A stretch of DNA of 64,000 nt from JBLNDJ01 sp050261515 (lineage in GTDB: Bacteria; Acidobacteriota; Terriglobia; Bryobacterales; Bryobacteraceae): NCBI GenBank assembly GCA_050261515.1, contig JBLNDJ010000006.1, positions 62,001 through 126,000 on the forward strand, in the 5' to 3' direction. Under the pieces are notes generated by a model. It saw nothing but the letters and a program-made list of their open reading frames with translations. It made no database searches and was not told the DNA's origin. Numbering within the stretch: the stretch's first letter is position 1; each line of letters begins with the position of its first letter. This document shows, one piece after another, positions 33,895 through 42,332 of this stretch. The position numbers were made by a program, and so were the translations under genes.

Positions 33895-34977
33895 TTAATG
33901 CAGGCCCAGGCCGGGGCGGTTCGGGAGTATCAGCTTTCCTTTTTCTACGGTGACTCCGCGATAGGGGTCGTTGGCGATCAGGAGGTTGCCGTCGAGGTCG
34001 GCGTAGTCTACCAGCGGCGAGAGGTGCGCGGCGGCCGTCACGGAGATGGAGCTTGAGACCATGCAGCCTAGCATGGTCTTCAGGCCGAGTGCCTTGGCGA
34101 TCTGGATCATGCGCCAGGCGTTGAGGATGCCTCCGGATTTATCGAGCTTTACGTTGACTCCATCGTAGATGCCGGCACACTTGGGGACGTCGGCGGGGCG
34201 GAGGCAGGCTTCGTCGGCGATGATGGGGAGCTTGACGCGGGACCGCAGCCAGCGGATGTCTTCGGCCCGCGCGGCGGGCAGGGGCTGCTCGATGAACTCC
34301 ACTCCTTGTGTGGCGAGCCAGTCGATTTTGCGCGCGGCGACTTCTTTGTCCTTCCAGCCTTCATTGGCATCTACTCGCAGAGGCTTGTCGGTCACGCTGC
34401 GGACGGCGGCGATGGTGGCTTCGTCGGTGTCGAGTCCTACTTTGATTTTCAGGATCGGGTAGGCCGCGGCTTCGCGGACTTTCCGGCGCGTGATCTCCGG
34501 CGTGTCGATGCCGATGGAGAAGGTCGTCAGCGGGGCGTCGTGCGGGTCGAGGCCGAAGTAGCGGTAGAGGGGAATGCCGAGCTTCTTGCCGGTCCAGTCC
34601 ATGAGGGCGATGTCGAGAGCGGCCTTCGCAGCCCATTGGCCTTCGATGCGGCGCGAGACTTCGTCGAGCACCTTCGAGAACTCGGCCGGATTCGCCTGAG
34701 CGAGGTAGTCGCGCAGCGATTCGATGGCTGACTGCGCGGTATGGGCGTCTTCGTGATAGCGGACGATGGGCGCGCCTTCTCCTATGCCCGTAATGCCGTC
34801 GCGCGTGTAGCGCAGTTGGAGAGTTTCGCGGAAGGTGCTGGAGGACATGGTGGTCGTCCAGGTGTGCCGCAGGTTGAGCCTGGCGATCTTCGTCTCGATG
34901 CCGGCGGGCGCAGCGGGGGAAACGGCCGGCGCGGCGACGGCGGCGGCACTCACCTTGAACCAGTCCCGGCGATTCAT
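33895..34977 (-). CDS. Tat-exported dipeptide epimerase (enolase superfamily)
   Basis: 360 residues. A twin-arginine signal (MNRRDWFKVSAAAVAAPA) precedes an enolase-superfamily barrel of the L-Ala-D/L-Glu epimerase type. The catalytic Lys pair is in ILKIKVG and the metal ligands in RVDANEGW, EFIEQPL and IIADEACL. The opposing Lys is in NVKLDKSGGI. Relatives that handle murein peptides are usually cytoplasmic; this one appears exported. Its ATG overlaps the stop of the NlpC/P60 gene by 4 nt, so both act on cell-wall peptides, presumably outside the inner membrane. Confidence 0.88.
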   Translation of the reverse strand: MNRRDWFKVSAAAVAAPAVSPAAPAGIETKIARLNLRHTWTTTMSSSTFRETLQLRYTRDGITGIGEGAPIVRYHEDAHTAQSAIESLRDYLAQANPAEFSKVLDEVSRRIEGQWAAKAALDIALMDWTGKKLGIPLYRYFGLDPHDAPLTTFSIGIDTPEITRRKVREAAAYPILKIKVGLDTDEATIAAVRSVTDKPLRVDANEGWKDKEVAARKIDWLATQGVEFIEQPLPAARAEDIRWLRSRVKLPIIADEACLRPADVPKCAGIYDGVNVKLDKSGGILNAWRMIQIAKALGLKTMLGCMVSSSISVTAAAHLSPLVDYADLDGNLLIANDPYRGVTVEKGKLILPNRPGLGLH

Positions 34978-35840
34978 TTAAGCCTCCTTGCGGCGACGAA
35001 GAGTTTCGACCAGTAGGGTTCGTCGAGCTTGTCGATTTGGATGACGGGGCGGCCGTGCGTGGTCGCATTGATGAACTCGCCGTTGCCGAGGTAGAGGCCG
35101 GTGTGGCTGATCTTGCGATCGGACGAGCCGAAGTAGACGAGGTCGCCGGGTCGCAGGGCGGCGCGCTCCACCGGCGCGAGTCCTTTCCAGTCCGCCTGCG
35201 GCTGCGCGTCGCGCGGCAGGATGACTCCCATGCGGCGGTAGAGCATTTGCGCGAAGCCGGAGCAGTCATAGCCGTAGGTGGAAGTTCCGCCCCACAGGTA
35301 GGGAAGGCCGAGGAAGCGGCGGCTGAGGGCGAGCATGGCCTCCATGGAAAGCGGGGCATCGTCGAGCGTGACGTCGCCGCGCTGCACCCACGCGATGCGG
35401 CCGTCGGCGAGGCCTACGCGGAGCCAGCGTGCCGCGTCTTTCTCCGGCTCGGCGGTGATTTCGAGTTTCGTTTCGAAGGGGACGGTGAGGACGGGGGCGG
35501 AGGTGGTGACGTCGGGTTCGCGGTAGAGGTTCGCGAACAGGCTCTCGACGCGGGCGACTCGCCCGGATGCCGCGTAGGGCTGCTCGTTGTCCTTGAGCTT
35601 GCGGAACTCGTCCGCTCGCATCCAGCCGGTATATTCGTCGGGTGTCTGGACTCTAGCCCAGCCCGGCATTTCTTCAAGGACGCCGAGGCGCGTGCCGTAG
35701 ATGGCCTGCGAGACGACGTCGGTGTTGTCCGCCGGCTTCGAGTACATGTTCGCGACGGGTTTGAGGACGATCGCGTTGTGCTCCGCTGCCGACGCAATCA
35801 GCGCCAGCGCCAGCGGCAGGATTGCGAGAGCAAATCGCAT
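34974..35840 (-). CDS. Exported NlpC/P60 endopeptidase with SH3-like domains
   Basis: 288 residues. Signal peptide (about 1-19), two SH3b-like segments (about 25-150), then an NlpC/P60 domain with catalytic Cys in YGYDCSGFAQM and His in ISHTGLYLGNGEF. These enzymes cut the gamma-D-Glu-diamino-acid bond of murein stem peptides. Start MRFALAILPL at 35840. Products (L-Ala-D-Glu) would be substrates for the coupled epimerase. Confidence 0.92.
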   Translation of the reverse strand: MRFALAILPLALALIASAAEHNAIVLKPVANMYSKPADNTDVVSQAIYGTRLGVLEEMPGWARVQTPDEYTGWMRADEFRKLKDNEQPYAASGRVARVESLFANLYREPDVTTSAPVLTVPFETKLEITAEPEKDAARWLRVGLADGRIAWVQRGDVTLDDAPLSMEAMLALSRRFLGLPYLWGGTSTYGYDCSGFAQMLYRRMGVILPRDAQPQADWKGLAPVERAALRPGDLVYFGSSDRKISHTGLYLGNGEFINATTHGRPVIQIDKLDEPYWSKLFVAARRLK

Positions 35841-35893
35841 ACTTTCGTATTGTGACTCGAATCCGGCGGAGCGTGGGACAATATTAGGTTTCC

Positions 35894-36667
35894 ATGTCCA
35901 CTGAACTGTTTTCACTAGCAGACAAAGTTGCCGTCGTCATTGGCGGCGGAGGAGTGCTGGCGGGCGAGATGGCGATGGGATTCGCCGCGGCCGGGGCCAG
36001 CGTAGCGGTGCTCGATTTGAACGGCGAGAACGCGGAGAAGCGGGCGGCCGCGATCCGCGCAACCGGACGGCGCGCGATCGGGATTCAGGTCGATGCGACC
36101 AAGAAGGCGGACCTCTCGCGCGCGCTCGAGGCCATCGTGAAGGAACTTGGCGGCGTCGATGTGCTGCTCAATGCCGCGGGGATCAATTCCGCGACTCCGT
36201 TCTTTGAGATCACCGAAGAGGAATGGCAGCGCATCCTGGACGTGAACCTGAAGAGCATGGTGTTCGCGTGCCAGGTGTTCGGCAAGGCGATGGTGGACGC
36301 GGGCAAGGGCGGGTCGATCATCAATATTTCATCGGCCTCGTCGGGACCTCCGCTTTCGAAGGTGTTCACGTACAGCATCACCAAGGGCGGCGTGAATCAG
36401 TTGACGCAGTTTCTGGCGCGGGAGCTGGCGCCGTACAACGTGCGGGTGAACGCGCTTGCTCCGGGATTCATTCCGGCTGAGCAGAACCGGCGGATTCTGA
36501 CCGAGGAGCGGGTGTCGAAGATCATGTCGCACACGCCGATGAACCGGTTCGGGGAGCCGCGCGAGATGGTGGGGGCCGTGGTGTGGCTGGCTTCCGAGAA
36601 GGCGGCCTCGTTTGTGACGGGCGCGATCATTCGCGTGGACGGCGGCTTTACGGCGATGACGATTTAG
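35894..36667 (+). CDS. Short-chain dehydrogenase, fructuronate reductase-like
   Basis: 257-residue SDR with a Gly-rich NAD(P) loop (VIGGGGVLAGEMAMGF), NAAGIN and the catalytic Y-x-x-x-K in YSITKGGVN. The unusual VIGGGGVLAG loop resembles SDRs annotated as D-mannonate oxidoreductases, but the substrate is inferred weakly. It diverges from the NlpC/P60 gene and converges on rdgB with a 4-nt overlap. Confidence 0.83.
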   Translation: MSTELFSLADKVAVVIGGGGVLAGEMAMGFAAAGASVAVLDLNGENAEKRAAAIRATGRRAIGIQVDATKKADLSRALEAIVKELGGVDVLLNAAGINSATPFFEITEEEWQRILDVNLKSMVFACQVFGKAMVDAGKGGSIINISSASSGPPLSKVFTYSITKGGVNQLTQFLARELAPYNVRVNALAPGFIPAEQNRRILTEERVSKIMSHTPMNRFGEPREMVGAVVWLASEKAASFVTGAIIRVDGGFTAMTI

Positions 36668-37290
36668 GAGCCGGGCAGCGGGCTGGCTGCGGACCAGGGG
36701 GTACGCAGCGCCAGCCAGTCCAGCATCTCTTTGAGCGCGCGGCCCCGGTGGCTGACCAGGAGTTTGCTCTCGGCGCTGGCTTCGCCGAAGGTGGAACCGA
36801 AGGGCGGGTACCAGAAAAGCGGATCGTAGCCGAAGCCGTTGGGGCCGCGCGGCTCTTCGAGGATCGAGCCTTCGACGACTCCCCGGAAGGTTCGGACGAG
36901 CTTTCCTTTTTCCGCGAGCGCGATCACGCAAACGAAGCGGGCTGTCCGTGTGTCCGCTCCCCGGAGCTTTTCGATGAGCAGGTTGTTGTTGGCCTCGTCG
37001 GTAGCCTGCGGTCCGGCGAAGCGGGCGGATTCGACTCCGGGAGCCCCGGCGAGCGCGTCCGTTTGAAGACCGGAGTCGTCGGCGAACAGCAGGCCGGGCG
37101 CGTGGGCGCTGTAGTAAAGCGCCTTCAAGACCGCGTTTTCTTCGAAGGTCCTGCCGGTTTCTTCGGGCGCAGCGATAGAGCGCATGTTCGCCAGCGGCCG
37201 GATCTCGAGACCGGCGTGGCCGAACTTTTCCGCGGCCAGGCGGAACTCGCGCAGCTTGCCGGGGTTCGTGGTCGCGCAGTACAGCGTCAC
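36664..37290 (-). CDS. rdgB: XTP/dITP pyrophosphatase (RdgB/HAM1)
   Basis: 208 residues. House-cleaning nucleotide pyrophosphatase removing deaminated purine triphosphates. Signature elements: ATTNPGKLREF, TFEENAVLKA, FADDSGLQTDAL and VSHRGRALKEM. Translationally coupled to rph (4-nt overlap), a common rph-rdgB arrangement. Confidence 0.95.
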   Translation of the reverse strand: MTLYCATTNPGKLREFRLAAEKFGHAGLEIRPLANMRSIAAPEETGRTFEENAVLKALYYSAHAPGLLFADDSGLQTDALAGAPGVESARFAGPQATDEANNNLLIEKLRGADTRTARFVCVIALAEKGKLVRTFRGVVEGSILEEPRGPNGFGYDPLFWYPPFGSTFGEASAESKLLVSHRGRALKEMLDWLALRTPWSAASPLPGS

Positions 37291-38018
37291 AGCGCGAGGG
37301 CCTCGCGCTGGATCTCAATGAGGCGGGCGACGCCCTGGCGGGCGAGCGCGAGCATCTTGCCGAGGTGCTCGTCGTCGAAGGTGTTCTGCTCGCCGGTGGC
37401 CTGGACTTCGACAAAACGGCCGCCGCCGGTCATGACCACGTTCATATCGACTTCGGCGTGCGAATCCTCCTGGTAGGCGAGGTCGATCATGGGCTCGCCG
37501 CGCAGCATGCCGACGCTGACGGCCGCGATCGAGTCCTTGATCGGGTTGCTCTTCAGGACGCCGAACTCGACCAGTTGGCGGATGGCGATCGAGAGGGCGA
37601 CGAAGGCTCCGGTGATGGCAGCCGTGCGTGTGCCGCCGTCGGCCTGCACGACGTCGCAGTCGAGGATGATGGTGCGCTCGCCGAGCGCGTTCATGTCGAT
37701 GACGGACCGCAGCGAGCGGCCGATGAGGCGTTGGATTTCCTGCGTGCGTCCTGAGGGGCGGTGCACTTCGCGCGGGGAGCGCGTGGTGGTGGCGCGCGGG
37801 AGCATGGAGTATTCCGCCGTCACCCAGCCTTTGCCGCTGCCGCGCAGGAACTGCGGCACGGTCTGTTCGACCGAGGCCGCGCAAAGCACGCGCGTGTTGC
37901 CCACTTCAATCAGCGCGGAGCCTTCGGCCGTCCGCAGATAGCCGGTTTGAATTCTCACCGGACGCATTTCGTCCGCCGCGCGGCCGTCGGCCCGCCTCAA
38001 TTTTTCGTTTCCCGCCAT
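37287..38018 (-). CDS. rph: RNase PH
   Basis: A 243-residue phosphorolytic 3' exoribonuclease that trims tRNA 3' ends. The family N-terminus (RRADGRAADEMRPVRIQTGY), phosphate-binding GRTQEIQRLIGRSLRSV and DCDVVQADGGTRTAAITGA are all intact. It is preceded by a 48-residue membrane protein gene with a 1-nt gap. Confidence 0.97.
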   Translation of the reverse strand: MAGNEKLRRADGRAADEMRPVRIQTGYLRTAEGSALIEVGNTRVLCAASVEQTVPQFLRGSGKGWVTAEYSMLPRATTTRSPREVHRPSGRTQEIQRLIGRSLRSVIDMNALGERTIILDCDVVQADGGTRTAAITGAFVALSIAIRQLVEFGVLKSNPIKDSIAAVSVGMLRGEPMIDLAYQEDSHAEVDMNVVMTGGGRFVEVQATGEQNTFDDEHLGKMLALARQGVARLIEIQREALAL

Positions 38019-38019
38019 G

Positions 38020-38166
38020 TCAACCTTTCAGCGCGTAGAAGAACAGCAGCATGAGCAGCGCCATGATTCCGAGTATGAGAACGATGCAGGGGACCGCGGC
38101 GCGGGTGCTTTGCTTCACCGTCGATTTGCCCTTGGTCTTCGACCTGGCCGGCTTGAGTTTCGCCAT
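38020..38166 (-). CDS. 48-residue single-span membrane protein
   Basis: A small frame just upstream of rph. It starts ATG at 38166 and stops at 38020, 1 nt before the rph ATG. The first half is strongly basic (MAKLKPARSKTKGKSTVKQS). The second is one hydrophobic helix (about residues 25-44, IVLILGIMALLMLLFFYA). The placement between pgi and rph with tight spacing and the clean basic-then-hydrophobic layout make it a likely real gene. Function unknown. Confidence 0.6.
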   Translation of the reverse strand: MAKLKPARSKTKGKSTVKQSTRAAVPCIVLILGIMALLMLLFFYALKG

Positions 38167-38177
38167 TCTGTGGTCCC

Positions 38178-40061
38178 CTAGAGCCTGCCGGGCTTGAGGC
38201 AGGCGGCCGCGCGGCGGAAGAACTCATCGAGCGCGCGCAGGCTCGGCTCCTCGAGGTTTTTCAGCCGGATGGATACGACGGCGCGGCCGCGTTCGGCCAG
38301 CGCGATTTGTGTCGCCAGGAATTGCGCCATATGGTAATCGGGCGAGTAGCGCGCCTGCGGAAGCTGCTCCTGCTTATCGGAGAGCAGCACGGTGGAGAAA
38401 CACCGGCCGTGTCCGATTATCATTTCGTGGTAGGAGTGATTCATCGCCGGGCCTTCGTAGACGTCGGCGTGCATGTTCAGGCGGCGTTCGAAGAGGTTTT
38501 CGGCGGCGCGATCGAGGCGCTTGCGCAGCGCCGCGCCTTGCGGCGAGTAGCGCGTGTCTCCGAAAAACGTCAGCTCGCCGTACTCGATGCGGCGCTCGGA
38601 GGCGAGTTTCTTGAGGATGCTCGCGTAGAGCTGGGGCGCGGTGAGGCCGTCCGATTCGACCTCGACGCACAGGCGGTCGTAGTTGAGCGTGAGCAGGCCG
38701 CCGAAGGAGACTTGGCGCGGGGAACTCGTCATCGCTTTCCAGGCCGCGGTGTGCGAAGTGCCGCCCGCGGGCTGCGCTTCTTTGTAGATGGCGTTGGCGA
38801 CGGATTTGTAAAGTTCGACGCCCGGCTGCGTGACGAAGTTCATCTGGCGAAGGTAGCCGAGCCCGAATACGGCGTAATGGATGAACTGCATGTAGGTCGA
38901 AAGCTGCACGCCGCGGGGCAGCGTGAGCGATGCGACCGGATAGCCCGCGCGGCGCAGCATGGCGACCTTGGCTGCATCGGGGCCGGGCTGGCCTTTGATG
39001 GCGATGGCGAGAAAGGCGCGGTCCTGGCGCGGGTCGCGCGGGGAGCGGTAGTTCGCCAGGCGCGGCTTCGGGCAGGGCACGACCTTGAGGCCGGCCTGCT
39101 CGCTTTTGCCGAGGCTTTCTTCGAAATCCTGCTTGGTCCAGACGGCCGCCCCGAGCCAGGCTTTCGGGAGCATGAGGGTGATCTTGTCGCGTCCCGCTTC
39201 GCCCTGGGCCTGGATGAACGACGCCAGCTTGAAGGCGGTGTGGATGTTGGTGTCGTTGAGCGACGCGCCCTCGATCCAGGCGCGGAGGTCGGCGCGGGCG
39301 AGGGCGAGCGGATATAGGCTGCCGCGCGTGAGCGGCCCGCTGTGCCGGCCCGCGGTGGAATTTGCGTTATCGGGCTGCAACTCGACGCGGCGGTAGCCTC
39401 GCTCGCGCCCGAACTTGTCGAGCAGCGAATCGGGCAGCGTCATGTAGATGAAGTTGCTGCGGCTGTCGATGTGGTAGCGCTCGTAGAGGTTCGCGAGTTT
39501 TTCGAGATTGACGACAGGCTCGTAGGACGTCATGCCCATCGCCATGCCGACGACGAGCGTGCTTCGCAGGACCTGCGTGATGGGCAAGCCGTGGCGGCGC
39601 TCGATGTCGTCGAGGATGGACTTGAGTTTGGCAGGGTCGGTGGAATCGAGGACGTAGCAGCGCGGGCCTCGCTTGAGGAGCCCGGCGGCGTTGTACATCG
39701 ATTTGTCTTCCGCCGAGCCGCCCATGCCGGCCCAGATGAGAAAACGCAGCGGGCACTGGTGCGCGGCCTTGATGGCGGCGCGGATTTCAGCGACTTCGGC
39801 GGCGATCCGGTCGGGCCACTCGCGGTGCAGCTGGGCCTGCCAGGCGAGATCGAAGACACCGTAGCTGTTTTTGGTGACGCGTCCGGCGGCGTCGATTTCC
39901 ATTCCGATGCGAGCCAGAGGATCGCGCGCGTCAACGGCGGCCAGACCCTCGCGGCGTGCGAGCGCATCAAGCGACTTCAACCTCTCCAGGACCTTTTCCG
40001 TGATGAATTTTTGGTAGTAGCAATCGGTTTGCGGCGAGTCGTTTGACAGCGAGAGGAGCAC
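38178..40061 (-). CDS. Divergent phosphoglucose isomerase (SIS-fold)
   Basis: 627 residues. A SIS-type Gly-rich loop (IWAGMGGSAEDKSMY) lies in the first third, and a PGI signature remnant (QPGVELYK, classical pattern Q-x-G-V-E-x-x-K) in the second half. It would interconvert glucose-6-P and fructose-6-P. It is longer than typical bacterial PGIs (about 450-550), and the residue before the signature is Thr instead of Asp/Asn. The start is a GTG at 40061. The neighbour downstream is the 48-residue protein (gap 11 nt). Confidence 0.75.
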   Translation of the reverse strand: MLLSLSNDSPQTDCYYQKFITEKVLERLKSLDALARREGLAAVDARDPLARIGMEIDAAGRVTKNSYGVFDLAWQAQLHREWPDRIAAEVAEIRAAIKAAHQCPLRFLIWAGMGGSAEDKSMYNAAGLLKRGPRCYVLDSTDPAKLKSILDDIERRHGLPITQVLRSTLVVGMAMGMTSYEPVVNLEKLANLYERYHIDSRSNFIYMTLPDSLLDKFGRERGYRRVELQPDNANSTAGRHSGPLTRGSLYPLALARADLRAWIEGASLNDTNIHTAFKLASFIQAQGEAGRDKITLMLPKAWLGAAVWTKQDFEESLGKSEQAGLKVVPCPKPRLANYRSPRDPRQDRAFLAIAIKGQPGPDAAKVAMLRRAGYPVASLTLPRGVQLSTYMQFIHYAVFGLGYLRQMNFVTQPGVELYKSVANAIYKEAQPAGGTSHTAAWKAMTSSPRQVSFGGLLTLNYDRLCVEVESDGLTAPQLYASILKKLASERRIEYGELTFFGDTRYSPQGAALRKRLDRAAENLFERRLNMHADVYEGPAMNHSYHEMIIGHGRCFSTVLLSDKQEQLPQARYSPDYHMAQFLATQIALAERGRAVVSIRLKNLEEPSLRALDEFFRRAAACLKPGRL

Positions 40062-40095
40062 TTACTCGTTTTAGCATAGAACCGCGATTCTTAAC

Positions 40096-40120
40096 CGCAG
40101 AGGCGCAGAGGACGCAGAGA
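40096..40120 (+). repeat. Single arm of the CGCAGAG repeat family
   Basis: CCGCAGAGGCGCAGAGGACG and following bases repeat the unit of the foldback at 9917-9987 and are followed by the same kind of A/T tail (aaaaacaataaaataaaaac) up to the start of the transglutaminase gene. The opposite arm is missing, so this looks like a half element. Confidence 0.75.
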
Positions 40121-40139
40121 AAAACAATAAAATAAAAAC

Positions 40140-42254
40140 ATGGTGCGGGTTCCGGCCGCCGCGGTGGATCGGTATTTCGATCTGTCGGTGCTCGGCCTGG
40201 TGACGAGCGGGTATCTGGCGGTGCTGGGGTCGGGGTATCTCGATGCGCCGACGGCGGTGGTTGTTGCGGCGGGGCTGGCGATGCGCGCGCTTATGATCAC
40301 GGGCGTGGCGCGCCTGGCGATTTCGAGCCGGCTGACGCTCGCGGCGACGGTCGCCTACATCGGGTTCTATCCGCTCGACTATTTGTTCGTTTCGCGGGAT
40401 TTTGTTTCGGCCACCGTGCATCTGGTCTTCTTCCTGGCGGTGATGAAGGTGCTGACCGCGCGCGCGACTCGCGATTACATCTTCCTTGGGATCATCGGAT
40501 TTCTGGAGCTGCTGGCGGCTTCGATTCTTTCGTCGAATCTCACGTTCTTCGTGTTTCTGGCGCTGTTTCTGGTGTTCGGGGTGGCGACGTTTGCGAGCTC
40601 GGAGGTGCGGCGGTCGATGCGGAAGCCGCACTCGGTGGCGCGCACGGCGTGGCGGCGGTTTCACTGGCGGCTGGCGGCGCTGACGGTATCGATGTCGCTC
40701 GGGATCCTGGCGCTCACGGGCGGGCTGTTCTTCCTTCTGCCTCGCACGGCGCAGGCGGCGTTCCGGCACCTGGTGCCGCAGCGGTTCCATGTGCCGGGGT
40801 TCTCAAACGAGATGACGCTCGGGGAGATCGGCGAGATCCAGAAGCGCCAGACGGCGGTGATGCACGTGAAGATCACCAACGGGCCGAACCAGCCGATGAA
40901 ATGGCGCGGCGTGGCGCTGGGGCAGTTCGACGGGCGGCGGTGGTTCAATCCGCCGGAGAAGCCGGAGATGCTGCGCGTGAGCGACGGCATGATCGTGCTG
41001 GCGGATACACCGCAGCGGTGGCGCGCGGCGGCGGCGCAGCATGTGGATTACCAGGTGCAACTCAATGCTATGAGCACCGACGCGCTGTTCCTGGCCGGGA
41101 CGCCGGAGCTGATCCGCATCAATGCGCGCGTGCTGCTGCGGACGTCGGGCGGGAGCTACCGGGTGGGGTATCCGAACACCGAGGGGCTGTGGTATTTCGC
41201 GTATACGTACCTGGGCGAGACGGCTCCGCAAGGCGATGGCGCGGGTCCGCTTCCTTACGAGATGCGCGCGGCGTATCTGCAATTGCCGCGGCTCGACGGC
41301 CGGGTGCCGGAACTGGCGCGGCGTGTTGCGGCCGGAGCGGAATCCGACGCGGCGCGGGCGCGCGCGATCGAACGGCACTTGCAGAGGAGCTACCGCTATA
41401 CGACGAAGCTGCTCGATCGCGAGGTGCCCGATCCGCTGGCGAATTTCCTGTTCGCGCGGCGGGCGGGGCATTGCGAGTACTTCGCTTCAGCAATGGCGGT
41501 GATGCTGCGGACGCTGGGGATTCCTTCGCGCGTGGCGACGGGTTTCGAGAGCGGCGTCTACAACCCGGTGAGCGGGTGGTACGTGATCCGGGCCTCGGAT
41601 GCGCACAGTTGGGTGGAGGCGTACCTGCCGGGGCGCGGGTGGACGACGTTCGACCCCACGCCGCCTTCCGCGGACCGGCCGTCGGCATCGGTGTGGGCGC
41701 GCCTCGGGTTCTATATGGACGCGGCGCAGACGTTCTGGCAGGAGTGGGTGCTGAATTACAACCTGGACCAGCAGCTCACGCTGGCGTCGGAGATGGAATC
41801 GTCGAGCCGGAGCCTCGGGGCGCGGTGGCTGGATCGGGTCCGGGCGTGGGAGCGGCGGATGCGCGCGGCGGTGGTGAGCTACGGGCGCGCCTATGGCGCG
41901 GCGTTCGCGGCGGCGGTGTTGATGCTGGGGGTTGCGTGGTGGATGGCTCCGCGTGCATGGGCGTGGTGGCAGACGCGCGTGCGTGTGCGGCTGGTGAAGC
42001 GGGGGCAGGCGTCGGCGTCGGATGCGACGCTGCTCTACGGGCGCATGCTGCGGACCATGAAGCGGCGCGGGTTCGAAAAACCCTCGTGGGTGACGCCGGC
42101 GGAGTTCGCAGGCATGCTGCCGGCTTCGGAGACAGCGGCGCTGGTCGGGTCGTTCACGGCGGCGTATAACGATCTGCGGTTCGGCGGGAACGCGGGGGCT
42201 GCCGCGCAAATGGTCGGGATCCTGGAGCGCATCGAGCGCGAGCCGCGAAGATAG
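40140..42254 (+). CDS. TgpA-like membrane transglutaminase
   Basis: 704 residues. N-terminal membrane region with about six helices (to residue 205), then a periplasmic part with a transglutaminase-like domain whose triad is visible: Cys in RAGHCEYFASAMAVMLRT, His in ASDAHSWVEAYL and Asp in WTTFDPTPP. A further membrane helix lies at about 590, followed by a cytoplasmic C-terminal domain (DUF4129-like). Pseudomonas TgpA is essential, but the substrate is unclear. The ATG directly follows an A-rich tail of a repeat, with no Shine-Dalgarno. Confidence 0.9.
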   Translation: MVRVPAAAVDRYFDLSVLGLVTSGYLAVLGSGYLDAPTAVVVAAGLAMRALMITGVARLAISSRLTLAATVAYIGFYPLDYLFVSRDFVSATVHLVFFLAVMKVLTARATRDYIFLGIIGFLELLAASILSSNLTFFVFLALFLVFGVATFASSEVRRSMRKPHSVARTAWRRFHWRLAALTVSMSLGILALTGGLFFLLPRTAQAAFRHLVPQRFHVPGFSNEMTLGEIGEIQKRQTAVMHVKITNGPNQPMKWRGVALGQFDGRRWFNPPEKPEMLRVSDGMIVLADTPQRWRAAAAQHVDYQVQLNAMSTDALFLAGTPELIRINARVLLRTSGGSYRVGYPNTEGLWYFAYTYLGETAPQGDGAGPLPYEMRAAYLQLPRLDGRVPELARRVAAGAESDAARARAIERHLQRSYRYTTKLLDREVPDPLANFLFARRAGHCEYFASAMAVMLRTLGIPSRVATGFESGVYNPVSGWYVIRASDAHSWVEAYLPGRGWTTFDPTPPSADRPSASVWARLGFYMDAAQTFWQEWVLNYNLDQQLTLASEMESSSRSLGARWLDRVRAWERRMRAAVVSYGRAYGAAFAAAVLMLGVAWWMAPRAWAWWQTRVRVRLVKRGQASASDATLLYGRMLRTMKRRGFEKPSWVTPAEFAGMLPASETAALVGSFTAAYNDLRFGGNAGAAAQMVGILERIEREPRR

Positions 42255-42293
42255 GCCGCACACCTGCGCCACAACCAACTCCCAAGAAGGTAC

Positions 42294-42332
42294 TAGACAA
42301 TCTTCTACCATAGGCAGTAGAATGTCTTCTAC
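42294..42332 (+). promoter_or_regulatory. Promoter and triple half-site operator of the second padR
   Basis: -35 TAGACA (42294-42299), 18-nt spacer, -10 TAGAAT (42318-42323). Half-sites TTCTAC (42303-42308), GTAGAA (42317-42322, on the -10) and TTCTAC (42327-42332, touching the ATG) form two overlapping inverted repeats with 8- and 4-nt spacers. The transcript would start within a few nt of the ATG at 42333. The motif differs from the CATCGA palindromes of the first PadR, so the two regulators probably do not cross-bind. Confidence 0.7.

Noticed and set aside
36690..36715. GCGGACCAGGGGG motif in rdgB, also as CGCGGACCAGGGGA near 52190
   Set aside because: Only two loose matches, one inside a coding sequence. 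Too short to call a dispersed repeat from this window.
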